Shown piece by piece: positions 9,826 to 17,936 of a stretch of DNA of 64,000 nt. The notes beneath the pieces were generated by a model that made no database searches, had not been told where the DNA came from, and was given only the letters and a program-made list of their open reading frames with translations. Within the stretch, counting starts at the first letter, position 1, and each line of letters begins with the position of its first letter. The stretch is taken from positions 62,001-126,000 of the forward strand of contig NZ_FUYS01000010.1 of the NCBI RefSeq assembly GCF_900168055.1, read 5' to 3'. A program made the position numbers and the translations under genes. The stretch is from Parapedobacter luteus. GTDB lineage: Bacteria; Bacteroidota; Bacteroidia; Sphingobacteriales; Sphingobacteriaceae.

Positions 9826-10302
9826 TTATTTGGGTTCAACCAAGAATAATGGCTGATCATATTCCACAGGCTGTGCGTCATCTACCAGTACTTTTACGAT
9901 TTTTCCGGAAACTTCAGATTCAATCTCATTGAATAGTTTCATTGCTTCCACGATGCAGACAACTTTTCCAGCGGCGATTTCATCACCTACGTTTACAAAG
10001 ACCGGTTTGTCTGGTGAAGGTGAGCGATAGAATGTTCCGATCATCGGTGATTTGATGGTCACATAGTTGGACGTATCTTCTGATTTCGGAGCAGACGGCT
10101 GAGGTGTCTCTGTGGGCGCGGGCGCAGGAGCCGCCGGAACAGGAACTGCTGCCTGAGCAGGTACCGTTGCCGTCACATAAGTGGGGGCCTGGTTTGTTTT
10201 TATTGTGATTTTGAAATCTTGTTCTTCAATAGATACTTCATTCACGCCCGATTTAGCCACAAACTTAATCAGGTCTTGAATCTGTTTGATATCCATGCTC
10301 AT
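9826..10302 (-). CDS. accB: Biotin carboxyl carrier protein of acetyl-CoA carboxylase
   Basis: Carries biotin between the carboxylase and carboxyltransferase of acetyl-CoA carboxylase. The 158-residue protein has a short helical N-terminus (MDIKQIQDLIKFVAKS), an Ala/Pro-rich linker at about 40-75, and a C-terminal biotinyl domain with the biotinylated K122 in EAMKLFNEIES. Starts at 10302 (MSMDIK) or 10296 (MDIK) are equally plausible. It has its own predicted promoter in the 70-base gap after fabH, so it may be read both from that promoter and from the upstream plsX-fabH transcript. Confidence 0.95.
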   Translation of the reverse strand: MSMDIKQIQDLIKFVAKSGVNEVSIEEQDFKITIKTNQAPTYVTATVPAQAAVPVPAAPAPAPTETPQPSAPKSEDTSNYVTIKSPMIGTFYRSPSPDKPVFVNVGDEIAAGKVVCIVEAMKLFNEIESEVSGKIVKVLVDDAQPVEYDQPLFLVEPK

Positions 10303-10328
10303 TGCTTAGTAGGTTTGATAATAAGAAT

Positions 10329-10359
10329 CAAAAATATAATCTAGTCTGTTAATTAACAA
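10329..10359 (-). promoter_or_regulatory. Predicted promoter for accB-accC
   Basis: On the minus strand TTG (10359-10357), a 20-base spacer, then TATTTTTG (10336-10329), an exact TAnnTTTG match. Both elements and spacing fit the Bacteroidota consensus. Confidence 0.5.
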
Positions 10360-10372
10360 TTAAAAAGGAACA

Positions 10373-11368
10373 TTATTGCCCATATGCCCATTTCAGGTAT
10401 ACAGAGCCCCAGGTAAATCCGCCACCGAAGGCAGCGAGAATGAGGGTGTCACCCTTTTTCAATTGGCTTTCCCATTCCCATAGGCACAAGGGGATGGTAG
10501 CAGCCGTCGTGTTGCCATAGCGCTGGATGTTCACCATCACTTTCTCTTCCGGAAGCCCCATGCGGTCGGCGGTGGCATCGATAATACGTTTATTGGCCTG
10601 ATGGGGAACCAACCAGGTAACATCATCGGCGGTGAGGTGGTTGCGTTCCATGATCTCCGCGGCGACATCGGCCATGTTCGTTACCGCAAACTTAAACACT
10701 GCGCGACCTTCTTGGTAAGCATAGTGCATATCGGCATCCACTGTAGCATGCGAAGCAGGATGAAGTGAGCCGCCAGCTTTGATATTAAGATAGGGACATC
10801 CTGAGCCATCGCTCTTGAGGATGGAGTCCATCACGCCCAGGCCTTCTTCATTGGGTTCCAGCAGTACGGCGCCGCACCCGTCGCCAAAGATGATGCAGGT
10901 TGTGCGATCTTTGTAATTAATCACAGACGACATTTTGTCGCCGCCCACCACGAGTACTTTTTTGTGCATGCCGGATTCAATGAATTTGGCGCCGGTAGTC
11001 AGGCCGTAAATAAAGCCAGAACAAGCCGCCTGTAAGTCGTATCCCCAAGCATTTACGGCACCTATTTTGTCGGCAAGGATGTTTGCCGTAGCGGGAAATG
11101 GCATATCAGGCGTCACGGTGCAAAAAATAATCAACTCGATTTCTTCGGCGCCGATACCTCGTTTTTCAAGCAAGCCTTTCACAGCAGGCACAGCCATATC
11201 AGATGTCGCTTTGCCCTCACCCTTTAATATCCTGCGTTCTTTGATGCCCGTACGTGTGGTGATCCACTCATCGTTGGTTTCGACCATGGTTTCGAGCTCT
11301 TGGTTAGTCAAGATATAGTCTGGTACGTATCCGTTTACAGCCGTGATGGCAGCATGTATTTTTGACAT
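10373..11368 (-). CDS. fabH: 3-oxoacyl-[ACP] synthase III (FabH)
   Basis: Condenses acetyl-CoA (or a branched starter) with malonyl-ACP to begin fatty acid synthesis. The 331 residues include the active-site Cys116 (QAACSGF), the histidine in PHQANKRI and asparagine in RYGNTTAA, completing the Cys-His-Asn triad, plus the ending [10 protein letters not shown]. Starter specificity cannot be read from sequence, although Bacteroidota commonly make iso-branched acids. The gene starts six bases after the plsX stop. Confidence 0.96.
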   Translation of the reverse strand: MSKIHAAITAVNGYVPDYILTNQELETMVETNDEWITTRTGIKERRILKGEGKATSDMAVPAVKGLLEKRGIGAEEIELIIFCTVTPDMPFPATANILADKIGAVNAWGYDLQAACSGFIYGLTTGAKFIESGMHKKVLVVGGDKMSSVINYKDRTTCIIFGDGCGAVLLEPNEEGLGVMDSILKSDGSGCPYLNIKAGGSLHPASHATVDADMHYAYQEGRAVFKFAVTNMADVAAEIMERNHLTADDVTWLVPHQANKRIIDATADRMGLPEEKVMVNIQRYGNTTAATIPLCLWEWESQLKKGDTLILAAFGGGFTWGSVYLKWAYGQ

Positions 11369-11374
11369 ATAGTT

Positions 11375-12313
11375 TTAGTTGAAAGCGGATTTGATTTTTT
11401 CAATAATATTGGATTCAATCATGCTTTTGGAGAGCAGTATCATGTTTTTTATGGCTTCGGGGCTGGAAATACCGTGGCCGATGATAACGGGAGCATTCAC
11501 CCCCAAAATGGGGCTTCCGCCATACTGCTCATAGTTAAAGCGGTCGAAAAATGCATCATTGAATCCTTTCTTTCGTGTAAGCACATAAAAAGATTCGGCG
11601 AGCTTGAGTACTACATTGCCTACGAAGCCGTCGCATACGATTACATCGGCCTTGTCGTCAAACAGTTCGCGCCCTTCAATATTGCCTACGAAACGGATGC
11701 GATTATTTTCTCGCATGAGCGGATGGGCGCCGAGCGTCAGCATGTTGCCTTTTTCTTCCTCTTCACCAATATTGAGCAAACCTACGGTGGGCTCTTGAAT
11801 ACCGTAAATGTGTTCGGCAAAGAGGCTGCCTAACAGGCCGAATTGAGGAAGCATCTCGGGTTTACAATCCGCATTGGCACCCACGTCAAGCAAAATGCCA
11901 AAACCGCTTTTGATTTTGGGAACGTTGGTCGCTATCGCAGGGCGGATGATGCCGGGAATGGTCTTCACGCTGAATACGGCACCTACCAGCATAGCACCGG
12001 TGTTGCCAGCGGAGGCAAAGGAGTCGATGGCGCCATCTTTAAGCAGCTGGAATCCGCGACTGATGCTCGAATCTGGTTTTTGTGCGATTGCCTTGGTCGG
12101 ATGTTCGCCCATGCCGATATTGTCTGGGGCATGTACGTATTCAAAAAAAGCAGGGTCTTCTCCTGCTTGCTCGATGTATTGCTTAGCAATGTCTTGGTCG
12201 CCTATGAGTACGATTTTCTGATCTTCCGAAAGCAGCTTCAAAGCCAGAAGGGCTCCTTCTATGGTTGCTTTCGGCGCAAAATCACCACCCAATATGTCTA
12301 ACCCAATCTTCAT
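11375..12313 (-). CDS. plsX: Phosphate acyltransferase PlsX
   Basis: Makes acyl-phosphate from acyl-ACP for PlsY, the first step of phospholipid synthesis. The 312 residues start MKIGLDILGGDFAPKATIEGA, where the DxxGGDxxP motif of most family members reads DILGGDFAP, and contain FASAGNTGAMLVGA and DGFVGNVVLKLAE, both PlsX signatures. It is in the conserved order yceD-rpmF-plsX-fabH. A 177-base gap separates it from rpmF, and I saw no confident promoter there. Confidence 0.95.
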   Translation of the reverse strand: MKIGLDILGGDFAPKATIEGALLALKLLSEDQKIVLIGDQDIAKQYIEQAGEDPAFFEYVHAPDNIGMGEHPTKAIAQKPDSSISRGFQLLKDGAIDSFASAGNTGAMLVGAVFSVKTIPGIIRPAIATNVPKIKSGFGILLDVGANADCKPEMLPQFGLLGSLFAEHIYGIQEPTVGLLNIGEEEEKGNMLTLGAHPLMRENNRIRFVGNIEGRELFDDKADVIVCDGFVGNVVLKLAESFYVLTRKKGFNDAFFDRFNYEQYGGSPILGVNAPVIIGHGISSPEAIKNMILLSKSMIESNIIEKIKSAFN

Positions 12314-12490
12314 CCGTTATTGTTTTTCTTCCGTAAAAGTTTACTTTTTAAGGCCGGAAGGAACCGCCGTGTCGATTTTTTGTTTGTCGCTATATGGCAG
12401 TTTCGATCCAATAATACGCAAAAACACCCCAAAGTAACGTATAAAAATTGGTTACACGTTATGGGATGTTCAATTTTTTGAAAGATCAAT

Positions 12491-12682
12491 TTAGACGGTG
12501 GCAGCGTTTTCGATGATCAGTTTGCCGTTATAATAAAGGTTGCCGTCGACCAAGTATGCGCGGTGGGGCAGGTGCACAGCGCCTGTTTCCTTGCAAGTCG
12601 CTAAGGTAGGCCGTTCTGCCTTATAGTGTGTCCTTCTTTTGTCTCTCCGAGCTTTGGAGGTCTTACGTTTTGGATGTGCCAT
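12491..12682 (-). CDS. rpmF: 50S ribosomal protein L32
   Basis: Small basic large-subunit ribosomal protein, 63 residues, with the standard start MAHPKRKTSKARRDKRRTHY and the ending LYYNGKLI. Bacteroidota L32 usually lacks a full zinc ribbon; here a single cysteine (C30) remains. It starts 14 bases after yceD, the usual partner. Confidence 0.96.
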   Translation of the reverse strand: MAHPKRKTSKARRDKRRTHYKAERPTLATCKETGAVHLPHRAYLVDGNLYYNGKLIIENAATV

Positions 12683-12696
12683 CTCGTACTGTTATT

Positions 12697-13227
12697 TTAG
12701 TTATATTTTATGTTTTTTAATGCATCCCAACGGGGATCTGTCTGTTTTTCTTCGTCCTGTTCCGGTGCAAGGCCGTTCAATTTTTCTAATACCGCCTTAT
12801 CACAAGTAATATCGTCTCCCTGTTCGCTGCACTTGATATAATGTGGCACAGCGACATTAATGTATTCATATAATAGCCCTGCGATGTCCAATTCATGCTC
12901 ATGCTTGGCCAACACCAGGATTTCCTCCGTGCTTTCCGTCATGTCCCCGTCCGTGAATTTGACGATTAGCCGTTCGTCAATAACGGTTTTGGAAGGAAAT
13001 GAGGAAAGGCAAACGTCGCATGTCAGGTTGATGGTGCCTACAATATGAAACTGGAGTATCATCATGCTTTCTTGTTTGTGTAGGTTGACCGACACCTTGA
13101 GATTGCCGTCTTTCACTATGGAATAGTCATAACAATCAAAGAACGCCTTATCCACATCAAATTCGAAGTCATGCGTACCCAAACTCAACCCTGTAAAAGG
13201 TATCCGATATTGCTTCAAATAATTCAC
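12697..13227 (-). CDS. DUF177/YceD family protein
   Basis: A 176-residue protein of the YceD/DUF177 family (linked in other bacteria to 23S rRNA accumulation), nearly always upstream of rpmF. Visible marks are CDVCLSSF at about residues 74-81 and a second cysteine pair further on (KCSEQ, ITCDK), which could hold a metal. The start is a GTG (13227) giving MNYLKQYRIPF. A TACCTTTG element lies 20 bases upstream, making the leader very short. Its molecular role in Bacteroidota is not established. Confidence 0.85.
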   Translation of the reverse strand: MNYLKQYRIPFTGLSLGTHDFEFDVDKAFFDCYDYSIVKDGNLKVSVNLHKQESMMILQFHIVGTINLTCDVCLSSFPSKTVIDERLIVKFTDGDMTESTEEILVLAKHEHELDIAGLLYEYINVAVPHYIKCSEQGDDITCDKAVLEKLNGLAPEQDEEKQTDPRWDALKNIKYN

Positions 13228-13246
13228 CGTCCCACAATTGAGCCTG

Positions 13247-13277
13247 CAAAGGTAAATATAAATTATAAGATATGAAA
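13247..13277 (-). promoter_or_regulatory. Predicted promoter for yceD-rpmF-plsX-fabH
   Basis: Minus strand TTTC (13277-13274), 19-base spacer, TACCTTTG (13254-13247; exact -7 match). The expected start point is only about 13 bases from the GTG start codon of yceD. Confidence 0.45.
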
Positions 13278-13331
13278 GTTTTTGTGATGATAAAGTATTG
13301 TGCCGCTATACCGTTTATGATATATGGCCTT

Positions 13332-13380
13332 AAGAAAAACATATCCAGCGCGGACACTCGGTCGTCTGCACTGGATATGT
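13332..13380 (-). terminator. Rho-independent terminator after the fasciclin-SusD gene
   Basis: Ten-bp perfect stem (ACATATCCAG at 13339-13348 with its complement at 13371-13380), extended inward by further pairs with two mismatches. On the minus strand GTTTTTCTT follows. It lies 26 bases after the stop of the minus-strand gene ending at 13406. Confidence 0.75.
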
Positions 13381-13405
13381 ACATGCTGATGCGCGAAATA
13401 CCCTT

Positions 13406-15490
13406 TTAGTAGCCGGGGTTCTGCATCATTTGCGGGTTGGCGTCGATTACGGCCATCGGTATGGGTAGCAATTGATGTTTTGGTTCATTGTAACCTCGGG
13501 CAGCAAGAAGTTCGGCGGCGCGTTCCCAGCGAATTAGATTGGGAAACTGAAAACCCTCCCGCTCCATGTCGCTAATCCAAAGATCTTGATATTGGGCTGT
13601 AAGCTCTTCCTTGGATATGCTGGGCGGCAATGGAGGCATGCCTTTTAGCGAGCAAAGCATGTTGAATGCATTTACTGCTGCTTCCGTGTTTCCCAGTGCT
13701 GCATTAGCTTCGATGTTCATCAGGTAAGTCTCCCGCAATCTCAGAAAAGGCAACTGGTCTCGTTGATAAAAGTAATCCTTCATAGCGCCGCTCAGCGCTA
13801 CTGGGGATGCCCAGATGATTTCGGCACTGTTGGCACGGAAAACATGCTGATCGGGAACGAGCGAATGGTGTCCGGCTGTGATAATTTTAGCGGTCAATGC
13901 AGCTACTACGTCGTACTCCGCTCTCAGCAGGGCTAGTTTAGCCAGTAGCATATCGGCCGATCCCCTTGATAATAACGCAGGATCCTCAACCCGTTCAGGT
14001 AAACGGCTGGAAGCTCCTTCGAGTTCATCCTGTATGAAGGTATATACGTTGTCTACTTGCTGGTTATTAAGTTGTCCATGTTCGCCTTGCAAGGGAATAT
14101 TGCCGAAGTACGTCAATAGCCGCAGGTAAGCAAACGCGCGGAGCAGTTTCAGGCTACCAGTGGATGCAGCCGACTGTGGGGCTCGTTTTTCAAGGGTATT
14201 GAGGTGCTCAATTAATCCGTAGCCTCCTTGCCATAGCTGCGTAATGAGCGGATGGGTTGCGCTGAAGGAAAAATCACCAATGCCTTGAAACCTACTATTC
14301 AAGGGGGGGCGCAGCTCACTTTGCCTGACGTCGCCAGCAAGCAGGGCGTCCGTAACAGCTAAATCGGCTTGCCAGTTGGCTAAATTGATCCGGAAACTTG
14401 CTAACTCATCGGCCAATTGCGCTTCTGTCAGCGGTTTGTTTTCTGCGTTATTTAGGTAGCCAATCAATACATCGATGGATGTGACCCGGCTATCTGACGC
14501 GGTGGCTTGCTCGTGAGGTATCGCCACGCGATCGGCTCCGTCTATCTTGCCGTCGCTGTTTGCGTCCAACCAGCGGAAATTGCCGGGCCGGGCGCCACCC
14601 TGTGTGGGCGAATTTTCTATTTCTGTTGCCGACTGAAATACGGTTATGGCCGCTAATCCTGTAAATAAACCATTTTCCGGCTGCGCGCTTTCAGCGAAAA
14701 TATTGCTGCGGTCATCTTTAGATGCTTCGATAAAATACCGGCCAGGCGTGATGTTCGCAAATATGGCCTTCCCAGACGTATCCGTAACGGCGTTGTATGC
14801 AGGAACACTGTTGGCATAGTCCGTTTGCGAAGCGTAGAGAAACACCCGCGCGCCGGCGGCAATTACTCCTTTGGGGCGGTCGAGGCTCCATTCCATAGCG
14901 TCCCATACGGTGATTTCGAGCGTGGTGGTTTGGAGTGCGTCATCTACGGTTGTACCGGTCAATGGTTTTTTTACGGTGTAAATGATCTGGCGGCCGTCAG
15001 GGGCGATTTCGCCGCTGACAGGGACGCCATTGATCCAAACCCTTTCGCCAATCTGGGTCACCCGCAGTGTCTTGCCGCTAAGGCTGGTTAACGTTTTCCC
15101 ATCTGTCAGGTCGCTCAGGTCGAAAACACCTTTAACCAAGTGATCCATCAAGACAGAGTCTGTGAGGTCATTGACCGAGAAGTCGTCCAGTGGCTCGGTG
15201 GCTGCGATCTTGCTGATAGTCTGTATATCGTTGTCCACAGGATTTAAGGGCGCAAAGACGGTCAGCCCATCTGTGATGTCTTCTTGCTGAAGCGACAACG
15301 TTTTCAGTGCGTTTGTAAATATGCTGATGCTGTCTGCATCGGCCATGTGCCTTGTAATGTCTTGAATGACTTCCGCAGGCGTGCGGTCTTCTATGTTATC
15401 ATCCGGTATAGGGTCTTTTTTCTTACAAGCCCAGATGAGGCTTATGCCGAATAGGCTGAACAAACACAGTTTAGTTAAAGCATTTTTCAT
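13406..15490 (-). CDS. Lipoprotein fusing fasciclin (FAS1), EF-hand-like and SusD-like domains
   Basis: A 694-residue predicted outer-membrane lipoprotein (lipobox LIWAC, C22). Residues about 35-175 are a FAS1 domain (DGLTVFAPLNPVDND; MDHLVKGVFDLSDL; GKTLRVTQIGERVWINGVPV). Residues 190-290 look like a carboxypeptidase-regulatory beta-sandwich (AVTDTSGKAIFANITPGRY). D309-D320 (DANSDGKIDGAD) is an EF-hand/dockerin-type calcium loop. From about 335 to the end it is SusD/RagB-like: LLRAFAYLRLLTYFGNIPL, RLRETYLMNIEANAALG, and the closing PQMMQNPGY. SusD proteins normally cover a SusC porin with ligand-binding tetratricopeptide helices; no SusC gene adjoins. The order is unusual and the ligand is unknown. 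It has its own promoter and terminator, so is monocistronic. Confidence 0.82.
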   Translation of the reverse strand: MKNALTKLCLFSLFGISLIWACKKKDPIPDDNIEDRTPAEVIQDITRHMADADSISIFTNALKTLSLQQEDITDGLTVFAPLNPVDNDIQTISKIAATEPLDDFSVNDLTDSVLMDHLVKGVFDLSDLTDGKTLTSLSGKTLRVTQIGERVWINGVPVSGEIAPDGRQIIYTVKKPLTGTTVDDALQTTTLEITVWDAMEWSLDRPKGVIAAGARVFLYASQTDYANSVPAYNAVTDTSGKAIFANITPGRYFIEASKDDRSNIFAESAQPENGLFTGLAAITVFQSATEIENSPTQGGARPGNFRWLDANSDGKIDGADRVAIPHEQATASDSRVTSIDVLIGYLNNAENKPLTEAQLADELASFRINLANWQADLAVTDALLAGDVRQSELRPPLNSRFQGIGDFSFSATHPLITQLWQGGYGLIEHLNTLEKRAPQSAASTGSLKLLRAFAYLRLLTYFGNIPLQGEHGQLNNQQVDNVYTFIQDELEGASSRLPERVEDPALLSRGSADMLLAKLALLRAEYDVVAALTAKIITAGHHSLVPDQHVFRANSAEIIWASPVALSGAMKDYFYQRDQLPFLRLRETYLMNIEANAALGNTEAAVNAFNMLCSLKGMPPLPPSISKEELTAQYQDLWISDMEREGFQFPNLIRWERAAELLAARGYNEPKHQLLPIPMAVIDANPQMMQNPGY

Positions 15491-15518
15491 TGGTTGTTTG
15501 ATTTTTGTTTATACCGGA

Positions 15519-15549
15519 TAAAGGTATGGCTTCGATAGAAGCTAAAAAA
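15519..15549 (-). promoter_or_regulatory. Predicted promoter of the fasciclin-SusD gene
   Basis: Minus strand TTTT (15549-15546), 19-base spacer, TACCTTTA (15526-15519), one base off the -7 consensus. A small palindrome, GCTTC-GATA-GAAGC, falls in the spacer (about 15529-15542) and could be an operator. Confidence 0.4.
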
Positions 15550-15587
15550 TACTCACTATGTGGTATTTTTGCTGTGTGGAGGACTAG

Positions 15588-15618
15588 TTTGTATCATTTT
15601 CATCGAACCGTATAATAA
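15588..15618 (+). promoter_or_regulatory. Possible promoter of tpx
   Basis: TTTG at 15588-15591, 19-base spacer, TATAATAA at 15611-15618. The -33 box and spacing are right, but the -7 box keeps only the TA of TAnnTTTG. Confidence 0.3.
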
Positions 15619-15664
15619 ACGGGCATCAAAACGTTAATACAATAATGACTTCAGTAATAAGGCC

Positions 15665-16261
15665 ATGAAATATCACCATATAGTCCGGCTAATGTGCTGC
15701 TTAGGTATCACGGTGCCGTTTGTGTGCTCACCTGTTTCCGCCCAGCAAAATACAACTTCGCCTACCACCATCACCATGCGTGGTATGCCGGTACATACGG
15801 TTGGCACCCTGCCAGCAGTGGGAACGCAGGCTAAAGATTTCACCTTGACGAACGTGGATCTTGCGGAAAAGACTCTAAAGGACTTTTCCGGAAAATACGT
15901 CATCCTCAATATTTTTCCAAGCGTCAATACCGGCGTGTGCGCGTTATCTGTACACAGGTTCAATGAGGATGCGGCAAACCTGCCCAACACCAACGTGTTG
16001 TGTATTTCCAAAGATTTACCCTTTGCACAAAAACAGTTTTGCGGAGCCGAAGGCATCGATAAGGTGGTGATGCTATCCGATTTTCGATCAGATTTCGGTA
16101 TGCAATACGGTGTGCAACTGGCCGACGGGCCGATGCGGGGTTTATTGAGCCGGGCCGTGGTTGTCATCGATCCGCAGGGAAAAATCGTATATGAAGAACA
16201 GGTGTCCGAATTATCACAAGAACCCAATTATGCGGCTGCCTTGGCAGCCGTGAAACCCTAA
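15665..16261 (+). CDS. tpx: Exported thiol peroxidase (Tpx-type peroxiredoxin)
   Basis: Reduces hydrogen peroxide and lipid peroxides with thioredoxin-type reductants. The 198 residues open with a signal peptide ending near VSAQQ (residues 1-28), so this copy should work in the periplasm. The peroxidatic cysteine is C92 in SVNTGVCALSVHRFN, and the resolving cysteine C126 in AQKQFCGAEG lies 34 residues later, the same spacing as C61/C95 of E. coli Tpx. The usual SVDTPVC reads SVNTGVC. The dienelactone-hydrolase-like gene follows after nine bases, so the two are probably an operon. Confidence 0.92.
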   Translation: MKYHHIVRLMCCLGITVPFVCSPVSAQQNTTSPTTITMRGMPVHTVGTLPAVGTQAKDFTLTNVDLAEKTLKDFSGKYVILNIFPSVNTGVCALSVHRFNEDAANLPNTNVLCISKDLPFAQKQFCGAEGIDKVVMLSDFRSDFGMQYGVQLADGPMRGLLSRAVVVIDPQGKIVYEEQVSELSQEPNYAAALAAVKP

Positions 16262-16270
16262 TAAAAACCG

Positions 16271-17128
16271 ATGAAGATGGATCAGAAAATCATTAACCTC
16301 TACGACCAGTACACACACAGTCAGCTCACCCGCAAGGAGTTTATGAAGCGGTTGGCCATGCTTGCAGGCAGCACAGCTGCGGCGACTGCCTTATTGCCAT
16401 TGCTGCAAAACAATTACGCAGCTGCAACTCCGTTTTACAGTGACGATGTTACTTCCGAAAACATCACCTATCCCGGTGTAGATGGTGATGTAAAAGCCGT
16501 GTTAGCTAAGCCCAAAAATAAAACAGGTGTCGGCGGTGTCGTCGTTATCCATGAAAACCGGGGGTTGAATCCGCACATCATTGACGTTACCAAGCGGATC
16601 GCAGCCGAAGGGTTCGTTGCTTTGGGGGTGGATGCATTGTCTCCGTTCGGCGGTACGCCCGCCGATGAAGATAAGGGGCGCGAACTCATCGGTAAGCTGG
16701 ATATGGACCAGACGGTCCAAAATTACTTAAAGGGGCTTGATTACCTGCGTACGCTCGACGGGAACAATGGTAAAGTGGGCTGTGTAGGTTTTTGCTGGGG
16801 AGGGGCGATGGCTGGACGACTTGCCGTGAACGACCCGCGATTACAAGCTTCCGTGGCATACTATGGTAGCCAGCCGGACATAGCCGATGTGCCTAAGATT
16901 AAAGCCAGCGTGCTGCTGCACTATGCCGGGCTCGACGAGCGGATAAACGCGGGTATCCCAGCGTATGAAGAAGCATTAAAGGCAAGCGGTGTAGACTATC
17001 AACTGTTTGTGTACGACGGCGTAAATCATGCCTTCAATAACGACACCTCACCCACGCGGTACGATGAGGCGGCGGCCAAGCTGGCATGGCAGCGGACGAT
17101 AGGCTTTTTTAAGAGCAAGCTGGGGTAG
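16271..17128 (+). CDS. Exported dienelactone hydrolase family protein
   Basis: Alpha/beta hydrolase of the DLH family, 285 residues. The cysteine-nucleophile triad is complete: C175 in [12 protein letters not shown]222 in YAGLDERI, and H253 in GVNHAFNND; the upstream [14 protein letters not shown] segment matches DLH. The N-terminus has [12 protein letters not shown] before a hydrophobic stretch and NYAAAT, resembling a Tat signal with Arg-Lys instead of Arg-Arg. The substrate is unknown; the real DLH substrate is unlikely given the exported location. It follows tpx closely. Its last 20 bases overlap the end of queH on the other strand. Confidence 0.85.
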   Translation: MKMDQKIINLYDQYTHSQLTRKEFMKRLAMLAGSTAAATALLPLLQNNYAAATPFYSDDVTSENITYPGVDGDVKAVLAKPKNKTGVGGVVVIHENRGLNPHIIDVTKRIAAEGFVALGVDALSPFGGTPADEDKGRELIGKLDMDQTVQNYLKGLDYLRTLDGNNGKVGCVGFCWGGAMAGRLAVNDPRLQASVAYYGSQPDIADVPKIKASVLLHYAGLDERINAGIPAYEEALKASGVDYQLFVYDGVNHAFNNDTSPTRYDEAAAKLAWQRTIGFFKSKLG

Positions 17129-17798
17129 CCCCCTCATCGCCGTAATAATTCTTGCCAAGCTCGATCCGCTCACGGCCATTCTGCAAGCGCCAGTGGTTTG
17201 TGTCGCGCAGGGAATATGCACAACCACAGTATTCTTGCATATAGAAACGTTCGCGTTTGCTGATTTCAAGCATACGGGAAGAGCCTCCCTTCTTGCGCCA
17301 ATTATATGTCCAATACGTAATACCGGGATAATGGCTGGCAGCACGCTCGCCGCAATCGTTGATCTGTTCGAAATTCTTCCAACGGGAGATGCCCAGTGAG
17401 CTGGTGATGACCGGAAATCCATGTTCATAGGCATACAGTGCCGTTCGCTCAAAGCGCATATCAAAGCACATTGTACAACGGATGCCGCGCTCAGGCTCAT
17501 GTTCCATGCCTTTTGCACGGACAAACCAATTGTCTACGTCATAGTCGGCATCCACGAAAGGAATACCATGCTTTTCGGCAAACCGGATATTTTCATCTTT
17601 GCGCAGGTCGTATTCCTTGCGAGGGTGGATGTTAGGGTTGTAGAAGTAAATCGTGAAGTCAATATCCGACGCAATCAGCGCTTCCATCACTTCTCCCGAA
17701 CAGGGTGCGCAGCAAGAATGGAGCAGCAGTTTGTTTTCACCATTCGGTAATTCCAGTTTCTCGCGTGTAAATCCCGTAGTTTCCATCTTCGTACCCAC
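17109..17798 (-). CDS. queH: Epoxyqueuosine reductase QueH
   Basis: Reduces epoxyqueuosine to queuosine in tRNA, the last step of queuosine synthesis; QueH is the non-cobalamin alternative to QueG. The 229 residues show the family's cysteine set: C29-C30-C33 in [12 protein letters not shown]109/C112 in [10 protein letters not shown], and C192/C194 in EYCGCAYS, which bind an Fe-S cluster and a further metal. [10 protein letters not shown] with YNPNIHP is diagnostic of the DUF208 family. The start at 17798 (MGTKMETTG) could also be four codons later. It overlaps the dienelactone hydrolase gene tail to tail by 20 bases. Confidence 0.92.
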   Translation of the reverse strand: MGTKMETTGFTREKLELPNGENKLLLHSCCAPCSGEVMEALIASDIDFTIYFYNPNIHPRKEYDLRKDENIRFAEKHGIPFVDADYDVDNWFVRAKGMEHEPERGIRCTMCFDMRFERTALYAYEHGFPVITSSLGISRWKNFEQINDCGERAASHYPGITYWTYNWRKKGGSSRMLEISKRERFYMQEYCGCAYSLRDTNHWRLQNGRERIELGKNYYGDEGATPACS

Positions 17799-17811
17799 TT
17801 GTTTGAATGTG

Positions 17812-17842
17812 CAATATTAGTGATAAAAGGACATTGTTGCAA
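17812..17842 (-). promoter_or_regulatory. Predicted promoter of queH
   Basis: Minus strand TTG (17842-17840), 20-base spacer, TAATATTG (17819-17812), one mismatch from TAnnTTTG. The -7 box ends 13 bases before the start codon. Confidence 0.4.
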
Positions 17843-17895
17843 GTGATTGGTGGAGGTGTTTCCGTAAATGGACGGGTAATTCATTTTTTTATTCG

Positions 17896-17903
17896 TATGT
17901 TTG
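17896..17903 (+). promoter_or_regulatory. Probable -7 element of the pirin gene
   Basis: TATGTTTG, exact match to TAnnTTTG, 33 bases before the pirin ATG. No good -33 box was seen. Confidence 0.35.
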
Positions 17904-17936
17904 TTTAGTCCTGTCACGTAATAACATTTTTATATC

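Noticed and set aside
13169-13384. A 71-codon open frame on the minus strand overlapping the yceD promoter
   Set aside because: It runs through the terminator hairpin of the upstream gene and the yceD promoter; no similarity seen.
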